Assembly (NCBI GenBank): GCA_023459275.1
Contig: JAEWVC010000042.1
Span: 19,105-83,104 of the forward strand
From: Bacillota bacterium
GTDB taxonomy: Bacteria; Bacillota; Clostridia; Christensenellales; Aristaeellaceae
Direction: 5' to 3'
Length of the DNA stretch: 64,000 nt
The notes under the pieces were generated by a model. The model was given only the letters and a program-made list of their open reading frames with translations. It did no database searches and was not told the origin of the DNA. The translations under genes and the position numbers were made by a program. Of this stretch, positions 50,371 to 59,499 are shown piece by piece; position 1 is the stretch's first letter, and each line of letters starts with the position of its first letter.

Positions 50371-50447
50371 GGCTACGTAGCTCAGCTGGCCAGAGCATTC
50401 GGTTCATACCCGAAGTGTCATAGGTTCAAATCCTATCGTAGCCACCA
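50371..50447 (+). tRNA. Elongator tRNA-Met (CAT)
   Basis: 77 nt with encoded CCA; acceptor GGCTACG pairs with CGTAGCC, and the anticodon loop is TTCATAC. The discriminator base is A. A lysidine-modified Ile2 tRNA also has CAT in its gene, but the body resembles elongator Met. Confidence 0.88.
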
Positions 50448-50450
50448 AGC

Positions 50451-50480
50451 AAACTCGCTGACAAGGCGGGTTTTTGTTTT
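50451..50480 (+). terminator. Terminator of the tRNA unit
   Basis: Stem AACTCGC/GCGGGTT (50452-50458/50466-50472 approximately) followed by TTTGTTTT. Confidence 0.75.
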
Positions 50481-50555
50481 ACTCAAAAGCAGACGCCGGG
50501 GCAGGCCCACAAGCGATACACATAAACCTGCACTGCCGTGCGGCTTCCGCCAGCG

Positions 50556-50603
50556 GTAAAAAGACGCAAAAAATACCGGACGGCAGTAAGCTGTCCGGTA
50601 TTT
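50556..50603 (-). terminator. Terminator of the sugar ABC operon
   Basis: Minus-strand 11-bp stem AAATACCGGAC/GTCCGGTATTT (50571-50581/50593-50603) leading into a T-rich stretch. Confidence 0.85.
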
Positions 50604-50612
50604 TCAAATGCG

Positions 50613-51662
50613 CTATTTCGCTTTTTTTCGCGCGGAATAGGTGACCACGGCACGCTGGATGACGATGAACAAAAGGAGCAATACGCCGGTAGCTATCTTG
50701 GCCCACCAGGAGGACAAGTTGCCGCTGAAGGTGATCAGGGCCGGAATGGTGGATTTGAGCAGCACGCCAAACAGGGTGCCTATCATGTACCCTACGCCGC
50801 CGGTGAGCATCACGCCGCCGATGACCGCGGAGGAGATCACATCCAGTTCTCCGCCAGCCAGCGCCAGGTTCCAGCCCGATTTTACATACAGCACGTAGGC
50901 GACGCCTGCCAGCGCGGAGCAAAAGCCGTTGATGGCGTACACCATCACCTTGGTGCGGCCCACAGGCAGGCCCATGAGCCTGGCTGACTGCTCGTTTCCG
51001 CCGATGGCGTACACATTGCGGCCAAAGCGCGTCCACTGCAAAATGATGGTGCCCAGGACCACCATGGCCAGCAGCAGCAGCACGCTGAAGTTAATGTAGG
51101 CCACGGGCTTGATTTTGACCCATGCGCCATCCTTGAGCTGCATCAGATAAATCTTCCAGCCGGCCAGGGAGTCGATTATAGGGTGGCTAATGGAAATGGA
51201 TTCGCGGCTGATCAGCGCACATACGCCCCGGGCCAGGAACATGCCCGTCAGGGTGGTGATGAAGGGTGGAACGTTCAGGTAATGGATGGCGGCACCCATA
51301 ACCAATCCCAGCCCCGTGCCCACCACCAAGGAAAAGAGGATGCAGATAACCGGATCAATGCCGAGCACCGTGGTGCCATAGGCGATGAGCATCCCGGTCA
51401 GGGAGGCTACCGCAGCCACCGACAGGTCGATTCCGCCGCTGATGAGCACCATAGTCATCCCTACGGCGGAGATGCCGATATAGGCATTTTCCGTGAACAT
51501 CAGCGTCAGGGTGCGAACGGTGGTAAATCCCTTGGCGCCGAACATGAGCGCACCGAAAAGGTAGATAAGCCCAAATACGCCAAGGGTGGCATACACCATG
51601 ACATATTTGGGATTGAACAGCCGCGCAGTCCATTTCTGGCGGTTTGTATCCACCTTAAGCAC
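50613..51662 (-). CDS. Sugar ABC transporter permease, YjfF/RbsC-like (second permease)
   Basis: 349 residues, about nine or ten membrane helices, with GGIDLSVAAVASLTGM near residue 110 and GGVMLTGGVGYMIGT near 275, both typical of the RbsC family. A second permease right after YtfT-like is the YtfQRT-YjfF pattern (galactofuranose type). It overlaps the first permease by 8 nt and ends at a strong terminator. Confidence 0.88.
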   Translation of the reverse strand: MLKVDTNRQKWTARLFNPKYVMVYATLGVFGLIYLFGALMFGAKGFTTVRTLTLMFTENAYIGISAVGMTMVLISGGIDLSVAAVASLTGMLIAYGTTVLGIDPVICILFSLVVGTGLGLVMGAAIHYLNVPPFITTLTGMFLARGVCALISRESISISHPIIDSLAGWKIYLMQLKDGAWVKIKPVAYINFSVLLLLAMVVLGTIILQWTRFGRNVYAIGGNEQSARLMGLPVGRTKVMVYAINGFCSALAGVAYVLYVKSGWNLALAGGELDVISSAVIGGVMLTGGVGYMIGTLFGVLLKSTIPALITFSGNLSSWWAKIATGVLLLLFIVIQRAVVTYSARKKAK

Positions 51663-52728
51663 GGATCACACCCCCTGTAATTTCCTTGCGCCTGCGGCTG
51701 CGCTTGGATAGAGCCTTGCGCACAGGCTCGGACTGCAGCACAATGACCACGGCGATGATCATGGCCTCAAACGCAAGAATGGCTTCCGAAACGACGCCGA
51801 AGAAGTACACAAGCGTAATGATAGTGCGCATGATCAGCACGCCCACCACTGTGCCGGCCAGGCTGAACTTTCCGCCCGACATGCTGGTACCGCCGATGAC
51901 CACCGCCAGGATCGCGTCCATCTCATTATTGACACCCGCGTTGTTGGAATCGCAGGAGGAGATGCGGCTGGAATAGATCAGCCCGGAGATGCCGGAAAGA
52001 AAGCCGGTCAATACATAGGCGATCATGATGATGCGGCTGGACCGGAGGCCGGATACGCGGCTTGCGCTGGGATTGATGCCCACCGATTCCACAAACATGC
52101 CGAAGGAGGTCTTGCGTGTAAACAGCGCCACGCAGGCGACGACAACAACCGTGATGATGATGGGCGTAGGCATCCACAGCAGTTTCCCCTGGGCAATGAA
52201 CTGAAAGGGCGTGTACATGGTAGTATACTGCTTGCCGTTGGTGGCGATCTGTGCGATGCCGCGGCCCGCCACCATCAGGATCAGCGTGGCGATAATGGGC
52301 TGCATGCCCAGCTTCGAAATCAGCAGGCCGTTGAACGCGCCCATTACGGCGCATACCAGCAGCGGTACCAGGATCACAAGGAAAAAGGGCATGATGGTGT
52401 AATCGCCCGGCGTTGGATATTGAAGCACATCCCAGCGCAGGAATTTAAGCGCCATGGCCCCCGAAACCGCCACAAGCGCGCCCACGGACAGGTCTGTGCC
52501 GCCCAGGGCGATGACCAGCGTCATACCCATGCCGATGATCACAATCTCCGCCGAGCGGTTCAGGATATCGATGGGGACACCGTAGAGCATGCCGGTGGCC
52601 TGGTTGAACTCAATTTTCAAAAAATCCGGCCGGAGGATCACGCTGACCGTCAGGATCAGCACCTCCGCAATGATTGCCCAGAACAGCTTGGAACGGAGGA
52701 TACCATCCCAGTCAATTCTGCGTTTCAT
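51655..52728 (-). CDS. Sugar ABC transporter permease, YtfT/RbsC-like (first permease)
   Basis: 357 residues from ATG 52728, 8 bp inside the usual spacing from GGTGAGCG and overlapping the ATPase stop. Conserved GGTDLSVGALVAVSGAMALKFL segment (GGTDLSVGAL, VAVSGAMALK) near residue 75 and GGTSMSGGKFSLAGT near 290. Forms the channel with the second permease. Confidence 0.88.
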   Translation of the reverse strand: MKRRIDWDGILRSKLFWAIIAEVLILTVSVILRPDFLKIEFNQATGMLYGVPIDILNRSAEIVIIGMGMTLVIALGGTDLSVGALVAVSGAMALKFLRWDVLQYPTPGDYTIMPFFLVILVPLLVCAVMGAFNGLLISKLGMQPIIATLILMVAGRGIAQIATNGKQYTTMYTPFQFIAQGKLLWMPTPIIITVVVVACVALFTRKTSFGMFVESVGINPSASRVSGLRSSRIIMIAYVLTGFLSGISGLIYSSRISSCDSNNAGVNNEMDAILAVVIGGTSMSGGKFSLAGTVVGVLIMRTIITLVYFFGVVSEAILAFEAMIIAVVIVLQSEPVRKALSKRSRRRKEITGGVIRA

Positions 52729-54236
52729 GCGCTCACCTCCGCGGATTCGTTGGCGATGATGGCCAGGATATCCGATTGCTGGCAGGATTCCCCGTCCAGT
52801 TCGGCCGCTTTGGCAAGATCGCGCATGACGATGATGCGGTTGGAGCAACGGATGATCTCGTCCAGCTCGGAGCTGATAAAGATTACCGCCATATCCTTTT
52901 CACACATTTCCAGCATCAGGCGCTGTATCTCGGCCTTGGCACCCACGTCAATGCCGCGGGTGGGCTCATCCAGGATCAGCACATCCGGATTGGTGGCCAT
53001 CCAGCGGGCCAGGATCACTTTCTGCTGGTTGCCGCCGGAAAGCTCACCCACCTTTTTATCGGCGTTGGGCGTGGCGATGGAAAGCAGGCGGATATATTTA
53101 TCGGCCAGCGCTTGCTGCTCCTTCAGCGGCATGGGCTTCAAAAAGCCGCGTTTTGCCTGTACCGCCAGAAAAATATTCTCCCGCACCGAAAGATCGCCGA
53201 TGATGCCGTCCCGCTTGCGGTCTTCCGGACAAAAAGCAATCTTGCTGTTGATGGCATCCAGGGGGATACGCAGCGCCAGCGCCTTGCCGCACACCTTAAC
53301 CGTGCCCCGCTGCGGGCGGGTGACACCAAAAAGCATCTCGGCAGTTTCCGTGCGGCCCGAGCCCAACAGGCCCGCAAACCCTACCAGCTCCCCTTTCTTC
53401 ACCAACAGGGAGATATCTTCCACTTTGCCGGAAATGCCAATGTGGTCAGCCTCCAGCATTGCTAAAGCGTCCGGCTTCTGCTCCGCGCGCTTCAGGTTGA
53501 AAATTTGATTCATATCCTTGCCGATCATGTGGGTGACAAGATCCAGCTTGGTGATTTCGTTTGTGGGATATTCGCCCACCAGACGGCCGTTGCGCAGGAC
53601 CGTGATCCTGTCGGATATTTGAAACACCTGGTCCAGGAAGTGAGTAATGAAGACAATGCCCAGGCCCCCGGCCTTGAGGTCGCGCATCACCTTGAACAAC
53701 CGCTCCACTTCATGCTCGTCCAGGGAGGAGGTAGGCTCATCCAGAATCAGCACCTTGGCCTTGATGTCCACCGCCCGGGCGATGGAGGCCATCTGCTGGA
53801 CGGCGATGGAATAATACGAAAGCGGGCGTGTAACATCAATGGACATGCCCATACGTTCCATCAATTCCGCAGCGCGCCTGTTGATCATTTTCCAGTTGAT
53901 CTGCATCCGCTTCATAGGTTGGCGGCCGACGAATATGTTTTCGGCCACTGTGAGGTTGGGGCACAGGTTGATTTCCTGGAACACGGTGGAAATCCCCATG
54001 CCGATGGCAGCCAGGGGAGAGGAGGGATGAATCTCCCGGCCATCCAGAAGGATCGTGCCCGCATCCATGCGGTGGACGCCGGTCAGGCATTTGATAAGCG
54101 TGGACTTGCCGGCGCCGTTTTCGCCCAGCAGCGCGTGCACCTCGCCCCTTTTCAGCGCAAAATCCACAGAATCCAGTGCCTTGACGCCTGGGAACTGGAT
54201 TGAAATGCCCTTCATTTCCAGAATGTTTTCCTGCAA
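52725..54236 (-). CDS. Sugar ABC transporter ATPase, YtfR/RbsA-like, two ATPase domains
   Basis: 503 residues. The first domain has GENGAGKSTLIKCL near residue 38 and ILDEPTSSLDEHEV near 165. The second has the degenerate P-loop GLLGSGRTETAEML near 290, LSGGNQQKVILARWM near 396 and ILDEPTRGIDVGAK, as in all RbsA/MglA proteins. Powers the sugar importer. Confidence 0.93.
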   Translation of the reverse strand: MQENILEMKGISIQFPGVKALDSVDFALKRGEVHALLGENGAGKSTLIKCLTGVHRMDAGTILLDGREIHPSSPLAAIGMGISTVFQEINLCPNLTVAENIFVGRQPMKRMQINWKMINRRAAELMERMGMSIDVTRPLSYYSIAVQQMASIARAVDIKAKVLILDEPTSSLDEHEVERLFKVMRDLKAGGLGIVFITHFLDQVFQISDRITVLRNGRLVGEYPTNEITKLDLVTHMIGKDMNQIFNLKRAEQKPDALAMLEADHIGISGKVEDISLLVKKGELVGFAGLLGSGRTETAEMLFGVTRPQRGTVKVCGKALALRIPLDAINSKIAFCPEDRKRDGIIGDLSVRENIFLAVQAKRGFLKPMPLKEQQALADKYIRLLSIATPNADKKVGELSGGNQQKVILARWMATNPDVLILDEPTRGIDVGAKAEIQRLMLEMCEKDMAVIFISSELDEIIRCSNRIIVMRDLAKAAELDGESCQQSDILAIIANESAEVSA

Positions 54237-54281
54237 ACCATCACCCCCTCAATCCGCTATATGCTCCAATCCTATAGGAAG

Positions 54282-54310
54282 GACGGATGAGGGCTCGGCC
54301 CTCATCCGTC
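54282..54310 (-). other. Stem-loop between the SBP and ATPase genes
   Basis: 13-bp perfect stem with a 3-nt loop (54282-54294/54298-54310), no T-run. In this position it probably protects the 3' end of the highly expressed binding-protein mRNA or lowers downstream expression. Its 13 bp/3 nt size equals the H5 hairpins of the repeat family. Confidence 0.6.
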
Positions 54311-54341
54311 GCGGCCCATTCACACAAGCCTTCCGAAAGGA

Positions 54342-55334
54342 TCAATACTTGCGATCGGCGATGACATCCTCTGCTTTGATGGACAGGGAGCCTTCCGCAT
54401 CGTAGGCGATGCCACCCGTGGCGTCATAGCAGAACTCAGCGGGGTGGATGACCGTCTTGTCATAGGTCTGGCCGGCTTCCAAGTTCTTGATGCACTCGAT
54501 AACGAACTGGGAATACAGCGGCGTGCACTCGATGGTGGCGTTCATTTCACCGGCCACGATGGCTTCAAAGGCAACCTTTACGGAGTCGCAGCCCACGATG
54601 ATGATGTCCTTGCCGGGCACCTTGCCGGCGGCCTTAATGGCGGTGATGGCGCCCAGCGCCATGTCATCGTTCTCAGCCAGCAGCAGGTCGATCTTGGACT
54701 GGGACTTCAGGAAGCTCTCCATAACGGCCTGGCCTTCGGCACGTGTGAAGTTGCCGGTCTGGGAAGCTACGACCTTGATGTTGGGGAAGTTGGCAAGGGC
54801 TTCATGGATGCCGGCGGTACGGTCGGTGGCGGGGCCGGAACCGGTGGTGCCTTCAAGAATCACGGCGTTGATCTCTTCTTCGCCGCGGCCAATGCTCTTG
54901 AGGTAGTTTCCGGCCCAGTAGCCCATGCGGCGGCCTTCTGCAACGAAATCACCGCCAAAGGCGGCCACATAGTCAATCTCGTCGGCACAGTCCGGGATAC
55001 GGTCGATCAGGATCAGGGGAATCTCAGCCTCGTTGACTTCCTTGAGCACTTCTTCCCAGCCGGTGGTTACCACGCCGGTGAAAAGGATGTAGTCAACGCC
55101 CTGGGAGATGAAGTTGCGCAGCGCCTTGATTTGGTTTTCCTGCTTCTGCTGGCCATCGTCATACACCAGCGTCCAGCCTTCGGCCTGGATCCCAGCACAC
55201 AGATCGTCGGTGTTGGCGGTACGCCAGTCCGATTCCTGGCCGATCTGCGAGAATGCCACGGTCAGCGCACTCGCGCTAGCGGCGAAGGCGGACATCATCA
55301 CCAGGCAGAGAACCAGAGCAACCAGCTTCTTCAT
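54342..55334 (-). CDS. Sugar ABC transporter substrate-binding protein, YtfQ-like
   Basis: 330 residues from ATG 55334 behind GGAGGG. Signal peptide KKLVALVLCLVMMSAFAASASA without a lipobox. The mature start VAFSQIGQESDWRTANTDD and YDDGQQKQENQIKALRNFISQGVDYILF (split here) follow E. coli YtfQ closely, which binds galactofuranose. Ligand is thus probably a furanose or related sugar, but not proven. First gene of the operon, divergent from the EndoQ-UvrD gene. Confidence 0.9.
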   Translation of the reverse strand: MKKLVALVLCLVMMSAFAASASALTVAFSQIGQESDWRTANTDDLCAGIQAEGWTLVYDDGQQKQENQIKALRNFISQGVDYILFTGVVTTGWEEVLKEVNEAEIPLILIDRIPDCADEIDYVAAFGGDFVAEGRRMGYWAGNYLKSIGRGEEEINAVILEGTTGSGPATDRTAGIHEALANFPNIKVVASQTGNFTRAEGQAVMESFLKSQSKIDLLLAENDDMALGAITAIKAAGKVPGKDIIIVGCDSVKVAFEAIVAGEMNATIECTPLYSQFVIECIKNLEAGQTYDKTVIHPAEFCYDATGGIAYDAEGSLSIKAEDVIADRKY

Positions 55335-55497
55335 AAGGTAATCCCTCCATTCATTTTGGACATGATTCACATGTCTCGCTAGAGAGATGTATGTTACTAT
55401 TACTCAAAAAATGACGTGTGAATGTCTATAGTAAGTGCAATTTCTTTGGAATCGATGGAAAATGGCTTTCACAAGTGTCTGGCAAGGCCTTCGTATG

Positions 55498-55506
55498 TGT
55501 TATAAT
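55498..55506 (+). promoter_or_regulatory. Extended -10 promoter of the EndoQ-UvrD gene
   Basis: TGTTATAAT about 32 nt before the start codon; no clear -35. Confidence 0.6.
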
Positions 55507-55537
55507 GTGGCAAACATCACAAGGCGCAGGAGAAGAT

Positions 55538-58500
55538 ATGTTCATCGCCGATGTACACATTCATTCGAAATATTCCAGAGCCACCAGCAAGGAATGCGTG
55601 CCCGAGTTTTTGGACCAATGGGCGCGCCGCAAGGGACTTCATCTTATCGGCACCGGGGATTTTACCCATCCCGCCTGGCGGAAGGAACTTTGTGAAAAGC
55701 TGATCCCCGCGGAAGAGGGCCTGTATACGCTGAAAAGGGAGTTCCGGCAAACGGAGGATGCGGCAAACGGGCGGGCTGCTACGCGGTTTATCGTTTCCGG
55801 CGAAATCAGCTCCATCTATAAAAAAAGCGGCAAGGTGCGCAAGGTCCACAACCTGATCCTGCTTCCCAGCCTGGAAGCAGCCGCGGCGCTGGCTATACGT
55901 TTGGAAGCGATCGGCTGCAACCTGCATTCCGATGGCAGGCCGATTCTGGGGCTGGACAGCCATGATCTGCTGCAAATGACTTTGGATGCCTGCCCGGAGG
56001 CCATCTTCATCCCTGCCCATATCTGGACGCCGCACTTTTCCCTGTTTGGGGCGTATTCGGGGTTTGACGATATCCGGGAATGCTACGGGGACCTGACGGG
56101 GTACATCCACGCACTGGAAACGGGGCTTTCCTCGGACCCGCCCATGAACTGGCGCCTTTCCGCACTGGACGGCTATACGTTGGTTTCCAATTCCGACGCC
56201 CATTCGCCGGGGAACCTTGCCAGGGAGGCGAACCTTTTTGATACGGACCTGTCCTACCCCCACATTGCCAGGGCGCTTGAGGATAAGAACGCCGGGGGAT
56301 TTTGCGGCACCCTGGAGTTCTTCCCCGAGGAGGGAAAGTACCATTACGACGGGCACAGGGCCTGCCAGGTATGCCTGAAGCCTTCGGAAACAAGGGCGGC
56401 AGGGGGGAAGTGCCCTGTATGCGGCGGAAAGATCACTGTGGGGGTATTAAGCCGTGTGGAGGCGCTGGCGGACCGGGCGGAAGGCTTTGTTCCTCCTTGC
56501 GCGAAGCGGTTTGAAAGCCTTGTCCCCCTTGCGGAGATCGTCGCCTCTTCCTTGGGCGTGACTGCCGCAAGCGCCAAAGCAAGGGCGTCATATGAAAACC
56601 TGGTCCGCGACTTGGGTCCGGAACTGTATATCCTTCGGGAGGCCTCCCTTGGGGACATCGGGCAGGCGGCCGGCGCGCTGGTGGCCGAGGGTATCCGCAG
56701 GCTGAGATCGGGGAAAGTGGATATCCGTCCCGGATATGACGGGGAATACGGGAAAGTTAGTGTTATGAGCCGGGAGGAAATCAACCTGATTTCCGGCCAA
56801 ATGAGCTTTCTAGGGGGAGAGGCGGGAAAAAAGCAGCCTGCGGATGTAGGGAGAAAGCCGCGCGTACAGGCGGTGGAAGAGAATCCTTTGCGCCTTGCCG
56901 AAGGTGAAAGAAAACCGCCCGAAGCGGTTGAGGATGTTTTATCCGGTGTGCGTGAAGAAGTGCCCTATGGGCTGAACCGGGAGCAATGGGCGGCCGTTTC
57001 CGCTCTGGAGCCTGCCGTGGCCGTCGTCGCCGGACCCGGTACGGGCAAGACCAAAACGTTGGTCAGCCGCATCGCCTGGCTTGTGGAAACGCAAAATGTA
57101 AAGCCATCTGCCATCACCGCCGTCACCTTTACCAACAAGGCCGCGGGGGAAATGCGCCTCCGCCTTGAAAAGCAGTTCGGGTCCAAGCGCGCCGCGAGGG
57201 CCATGACCATCGGCACCTTCCATGGGATCTGCCTTCAAATTTTGTCAAAACAAAGGGGCGGGGATATCCCAATCATCGATGAGGCGGACGCCCTTGCGTT
57301 GGCCGGGGAGACCCTGGACAGCCTTGGCCTGAAAAACGCGCCCCGGGACATTCTGCGAAAGATATCGCTGGTCAAAAACGGGATGGCCGAGGGCGGGGAA
57401 GCCCTCCCGCCCGGGGTATATGACCTGTACAACAGCCGGCTTGCGGCGCTTGGCATGCTGGATTATGATGATCTGCTGCTTCACGCGCTGGCGCTTTTCG
57501 AAAAAGGCGGTCCGGAGGCGCCGGATGGCGGCCTCTTTGCTTCTTTTTACCATTTGCTGGTGGATGAATTCCAAGATATCAACGTCCTTCAATACCGGCT
57601 GATCCGGCAATGGGGGAAAAAGAGCGCCGGCATTTTTATCATTGGCGATCCGGACCAGTCCATCTATGGTTTCCGGGGATCGGACCCCCGCTGCTTCGCC
57701 CGGTTCCTTGAAGAATATAATCCCGTCAGGCGGGTAATGCTTACGCAGAATTACCGTTCCACGCCCCAGATCCTTCGCTGCGCCCAGGCGGTGATCCGGG
57801 GGAACAGGACTCAGGAGCGTGCCACGGCGCTTGCGGCCACACGGGAAAGCGGGGCCAAGGTCCGCCTTTTGACAGCAGATGACGCGTTCGCAGAAGCGCT
57901 GTTTGTGACCCGTGAAATCGGCCGGATGGTGGGCGGTATGAACATGCTGGACGCCCATGACGCAAAGCAAAAAAGCCCGGGGACAGGAGCCCGTGGCTTT
58001 TCCGATATCGCCGTCCTCTACCGCACCAACCGCCAGGCCGGTATTCTGGAGCAATGCCTGCAAAAGGAGGGCATTCCCTACACGGTGGCCGGGCGGGATT
58101 CGTTTCTTTTGGAGCCGGAGGTCCGGCACACGGTGGCGTTCTTCCGGCATCTGGAAAACCCGCGGGATCTTGCCGCCCTGAGGATCGTTCTTCGGGGGGC
58201 GGGATGCCCCGCGGGCTTTGCGCGCAAGGTGCTGGAAGGCTATGCCGCAGCGGAAAAAAGTTTGCAGGCTTTGGAACAAGCCGTGGGGGAGGCCGGACCG
58301 GCCGTCCGGGAAACTCTTGCCCTCCTGCTTGGGCAGGTGCGGAAATATGCTCCCCTCATTCGCAAAGAAAAGCCGGAAAAGCTGTTGCAACGCTGGATGG
58401 GGGAGCCGGACGCCCGGGAAACCGAAGATATGGAAAAGCTGCTTCATACCTCCGTCATGTATGATACGATGCCGGCGCTTTTGAACGCGCTGGTGCTGGG

Positions 58501-58849
58501 CAGCGAAAGCGATCTGGTCAGGAGCGGGGGAAAGAAATACGTGCCTGACGCCATTTCCCTGATGACGCTCCACGGCGCCAAGGGGCTGGAATTCCCCGTT
58601 GTATTTCTCTGCGGCGCCACGGAAGACTTGATCCCCTTCAAGGACCACAGCGGCAATTGCAGCTTGGAGGAGGAATTGCGGATCCTGTATGTGGGCATGA
58701 CCAGGGCGCGGGATGAGCTTGTTTTGATGACATCCCCCACCCCTTCTCCCTTCCTTGGCAGCCTTCCCGGGGAAGACACCCTTTCCGGCAAAGCCTTTGA
58801 CCGCAAAGAAGCGCCTGGCGCCAGGCAGCTGCGTTTTTTTGACCTCTAA
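55538..58849 (+). CDS. EndoQ-like PHP nuclease fused to a UvrD/PcrA-type helicase
   Basis: 1103 residues from ATG 55538 behind GCAGGAGAAG. Residues 1 to about 410 are a PHP domain of the endonuclease Q/TIGR00375 type: DVHIHSKYSRATSKE (Asp5, His7, His9), GTGDFTHP (Asp41), GEIS (Glu89), PAHIWTPH (His161) and NSDAHSPGNL (Asp220, His222), then a four-cysteine zinc site C276-C279-C292-C295 and RPGYDGEYG. A charged linker (about 425-475) leads to a complete SF1A helicase: AGPGTGKTKT near 498-507, VDEFQDIN, GDPDQSIYGFRGSD, QNYRST and VGMTRARDELV. EndoQ cuts DNA 5' of deaminated bases; the helicase could unwind from that nick. The C-terminus ends in RQLRFFDL. Confidence 0.92.
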   Translation: MFIADVHIHSKYSRATSKECVPEFLDQWARRKGLHLIGTGDFTHPAWRKELCEKLIPAEEGLYTLKREFRQTEDAANGRAATRFIVSGEISSIYKKSGKVRKVHNLILLPSLEAAAALAIRLEAIGCNLHSDGRPILGLDSHDLLQMTLDACPEAIFIPAHIWTPHFSLFGAYSGFDDIRECYGDLTGYIHALETGLSSDPPMNWRLSALDGYTLVSNSDAHSPGNLAREANLFDTDLSYPHIARALEDKNAGGFCGTLEFFPEEGKYHYDGHRACQVCLKPSETRAAGGKCPVCGGKITVGVLSRVEALADRAEGFVPPCAKRFESLVPLAEIVASSLGVTAASAKARASYENLVRDLGPELYILREASLGDIGQAAGALVAEGIRRLRSGKVDIRPGYDGEYGKVSVMSREEINLISGQMSFLGGEAGKKQPADVGRKPRVQAVEENPLRLAEGERKPPEAVEDVLSGVREEVPYGLNREQWAAVSALEPAVAVVAGPGTGKTKTLVSRIAWLVETQNVKPSAITAVTFTNKAAGEMRLRLEKQFGSKRAARAMTIGTFHGICLQILSKQRGGDIPIIDEADALALAGETLDSLGLKNAPRDILRKISLVKNGMAEGGEALPPGVYDLYNSRLAALGMLDYDDLLLHALALFEKGGPEAPDGGLFASFYHLLVDEFQDINVLQYRLIRQWGKKSAGIFIIGDPDQSIYGFRGSDPRCFARFLEEYNPVRRVMLTQNYRSTPQILRCAQAVIRGNRTQERATALAATRESGAKVRLLTADDAFAEALFVTREIGRMVGGMNMLDAHDAKQKSPGTGARGFSDIAVLYRTNRQAGILEQCLQKEGIPYTVAGRDSFLLEPEVRHTVAFFRHLENPRDLAALRIVLRGAGCPAGFARKVLEGYAAAEKSLQALEQAVGEAGPAVRETLALLLGQVRKYAPLIRKEKPEKLLQRWMGEPDARETEDMEKLLHTSVMYDTMPALLNALVLGSESDLVRSGGKKYVPDAISLMTLHGAKGLEFPVVFLCGATEDLIPFKDHSGNCSLEEELRILYVGMTRARDELVLMTSPTPSPFLGSLPGEDTLSGKAFDRKEAPGARQLRFFDL

Positions 58850-59407
58850 GCACACTGCTTTCCCGTATCCCTTTCCTCTGCCTGCGCGCTGAACGGAGGC
58901 GGCACGGCTACACGGGTGACAAGCTCGTCCTTGACAAGCATTGTTTCGTTACTCTGAGCATCACTGGAAATGACCTGTTTCCCATTGGTGTATACGAAGC
59001 CGCTGCCGGGAAGCAGATATCCCCAGGATGGCGCCCTGCTCGTTGCGGGCATATCCGGCGTTATCGGGGGCCGAAGGTAAAAACGGATACCGGTCCGATG
59101 TGTCGCCCACGGTGAGCAGGCTGTAACCGGCCTTGCCGCCCTTTGAACAGGGCAATGTGTCGCTGGCGCCTTGGCTGGCCCAGGAAGGCCGCGCATCGCC
59201 CAAAATGGCGCCCACACGCAGAAATTCATGATAGGGAATTACCGCGATATCTCTGCGGCCCACTTCGCTTGCCTGCTGCAAACCGCCCATTTCCGGCGTA
59301 AAGAGCTGGGTGATACGAAAGGCTGTCTCTGTTCCCTGGACCGGCACGGTTTTACGCAGGCGCAATGTGGGGCAAGGTGTTTTCCGTTGGCTTGAAGTTT
59401 CTTCCAC
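58846..59407 (-). pseudogene. Degraded gene of unknown family, frameshifted
   Basis: A reading frame from GTG 59407 (ribosome site GTGAGGTGAC) runs to 58961 and overlaps a second frame to 58846. Switching frames near 59020-59030 joins AGYARNEQGAILG to GYLLPGSGFVYTNGK, VISSDAQSNETMLVKDEL and RVAVPPP, giving about 185 coherent residues. No signal peptide or known domain. The 3' end overlaps that of the helicase gene. A single indel in a once-functional gene, or a sequencing error, would explain it. Confidence 0.5.
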
Positions 59408-59425
59408 GTCACCTCACGTAACAAG

Positions 59426-59456
59426 CCCCTATGGACGGATCACTTGTCCATAGGGG
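59426..59456. terminator. Stem-loop between the phosphoesterase gene and the degraded gene
   Basis: 11-bp perfect stem CCCCTATGGAC/GTCCATAGGGG (59426-59436/59446-59456) with a 9-nt loop; no strong T-run on either side, so terminator function is uncertain. Confidence 0.45.
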
Positions 59457-59499
59457 CGGAGGGGCCGGCCTACAGCCGGTGTACGTAACTAGGGGGAGT

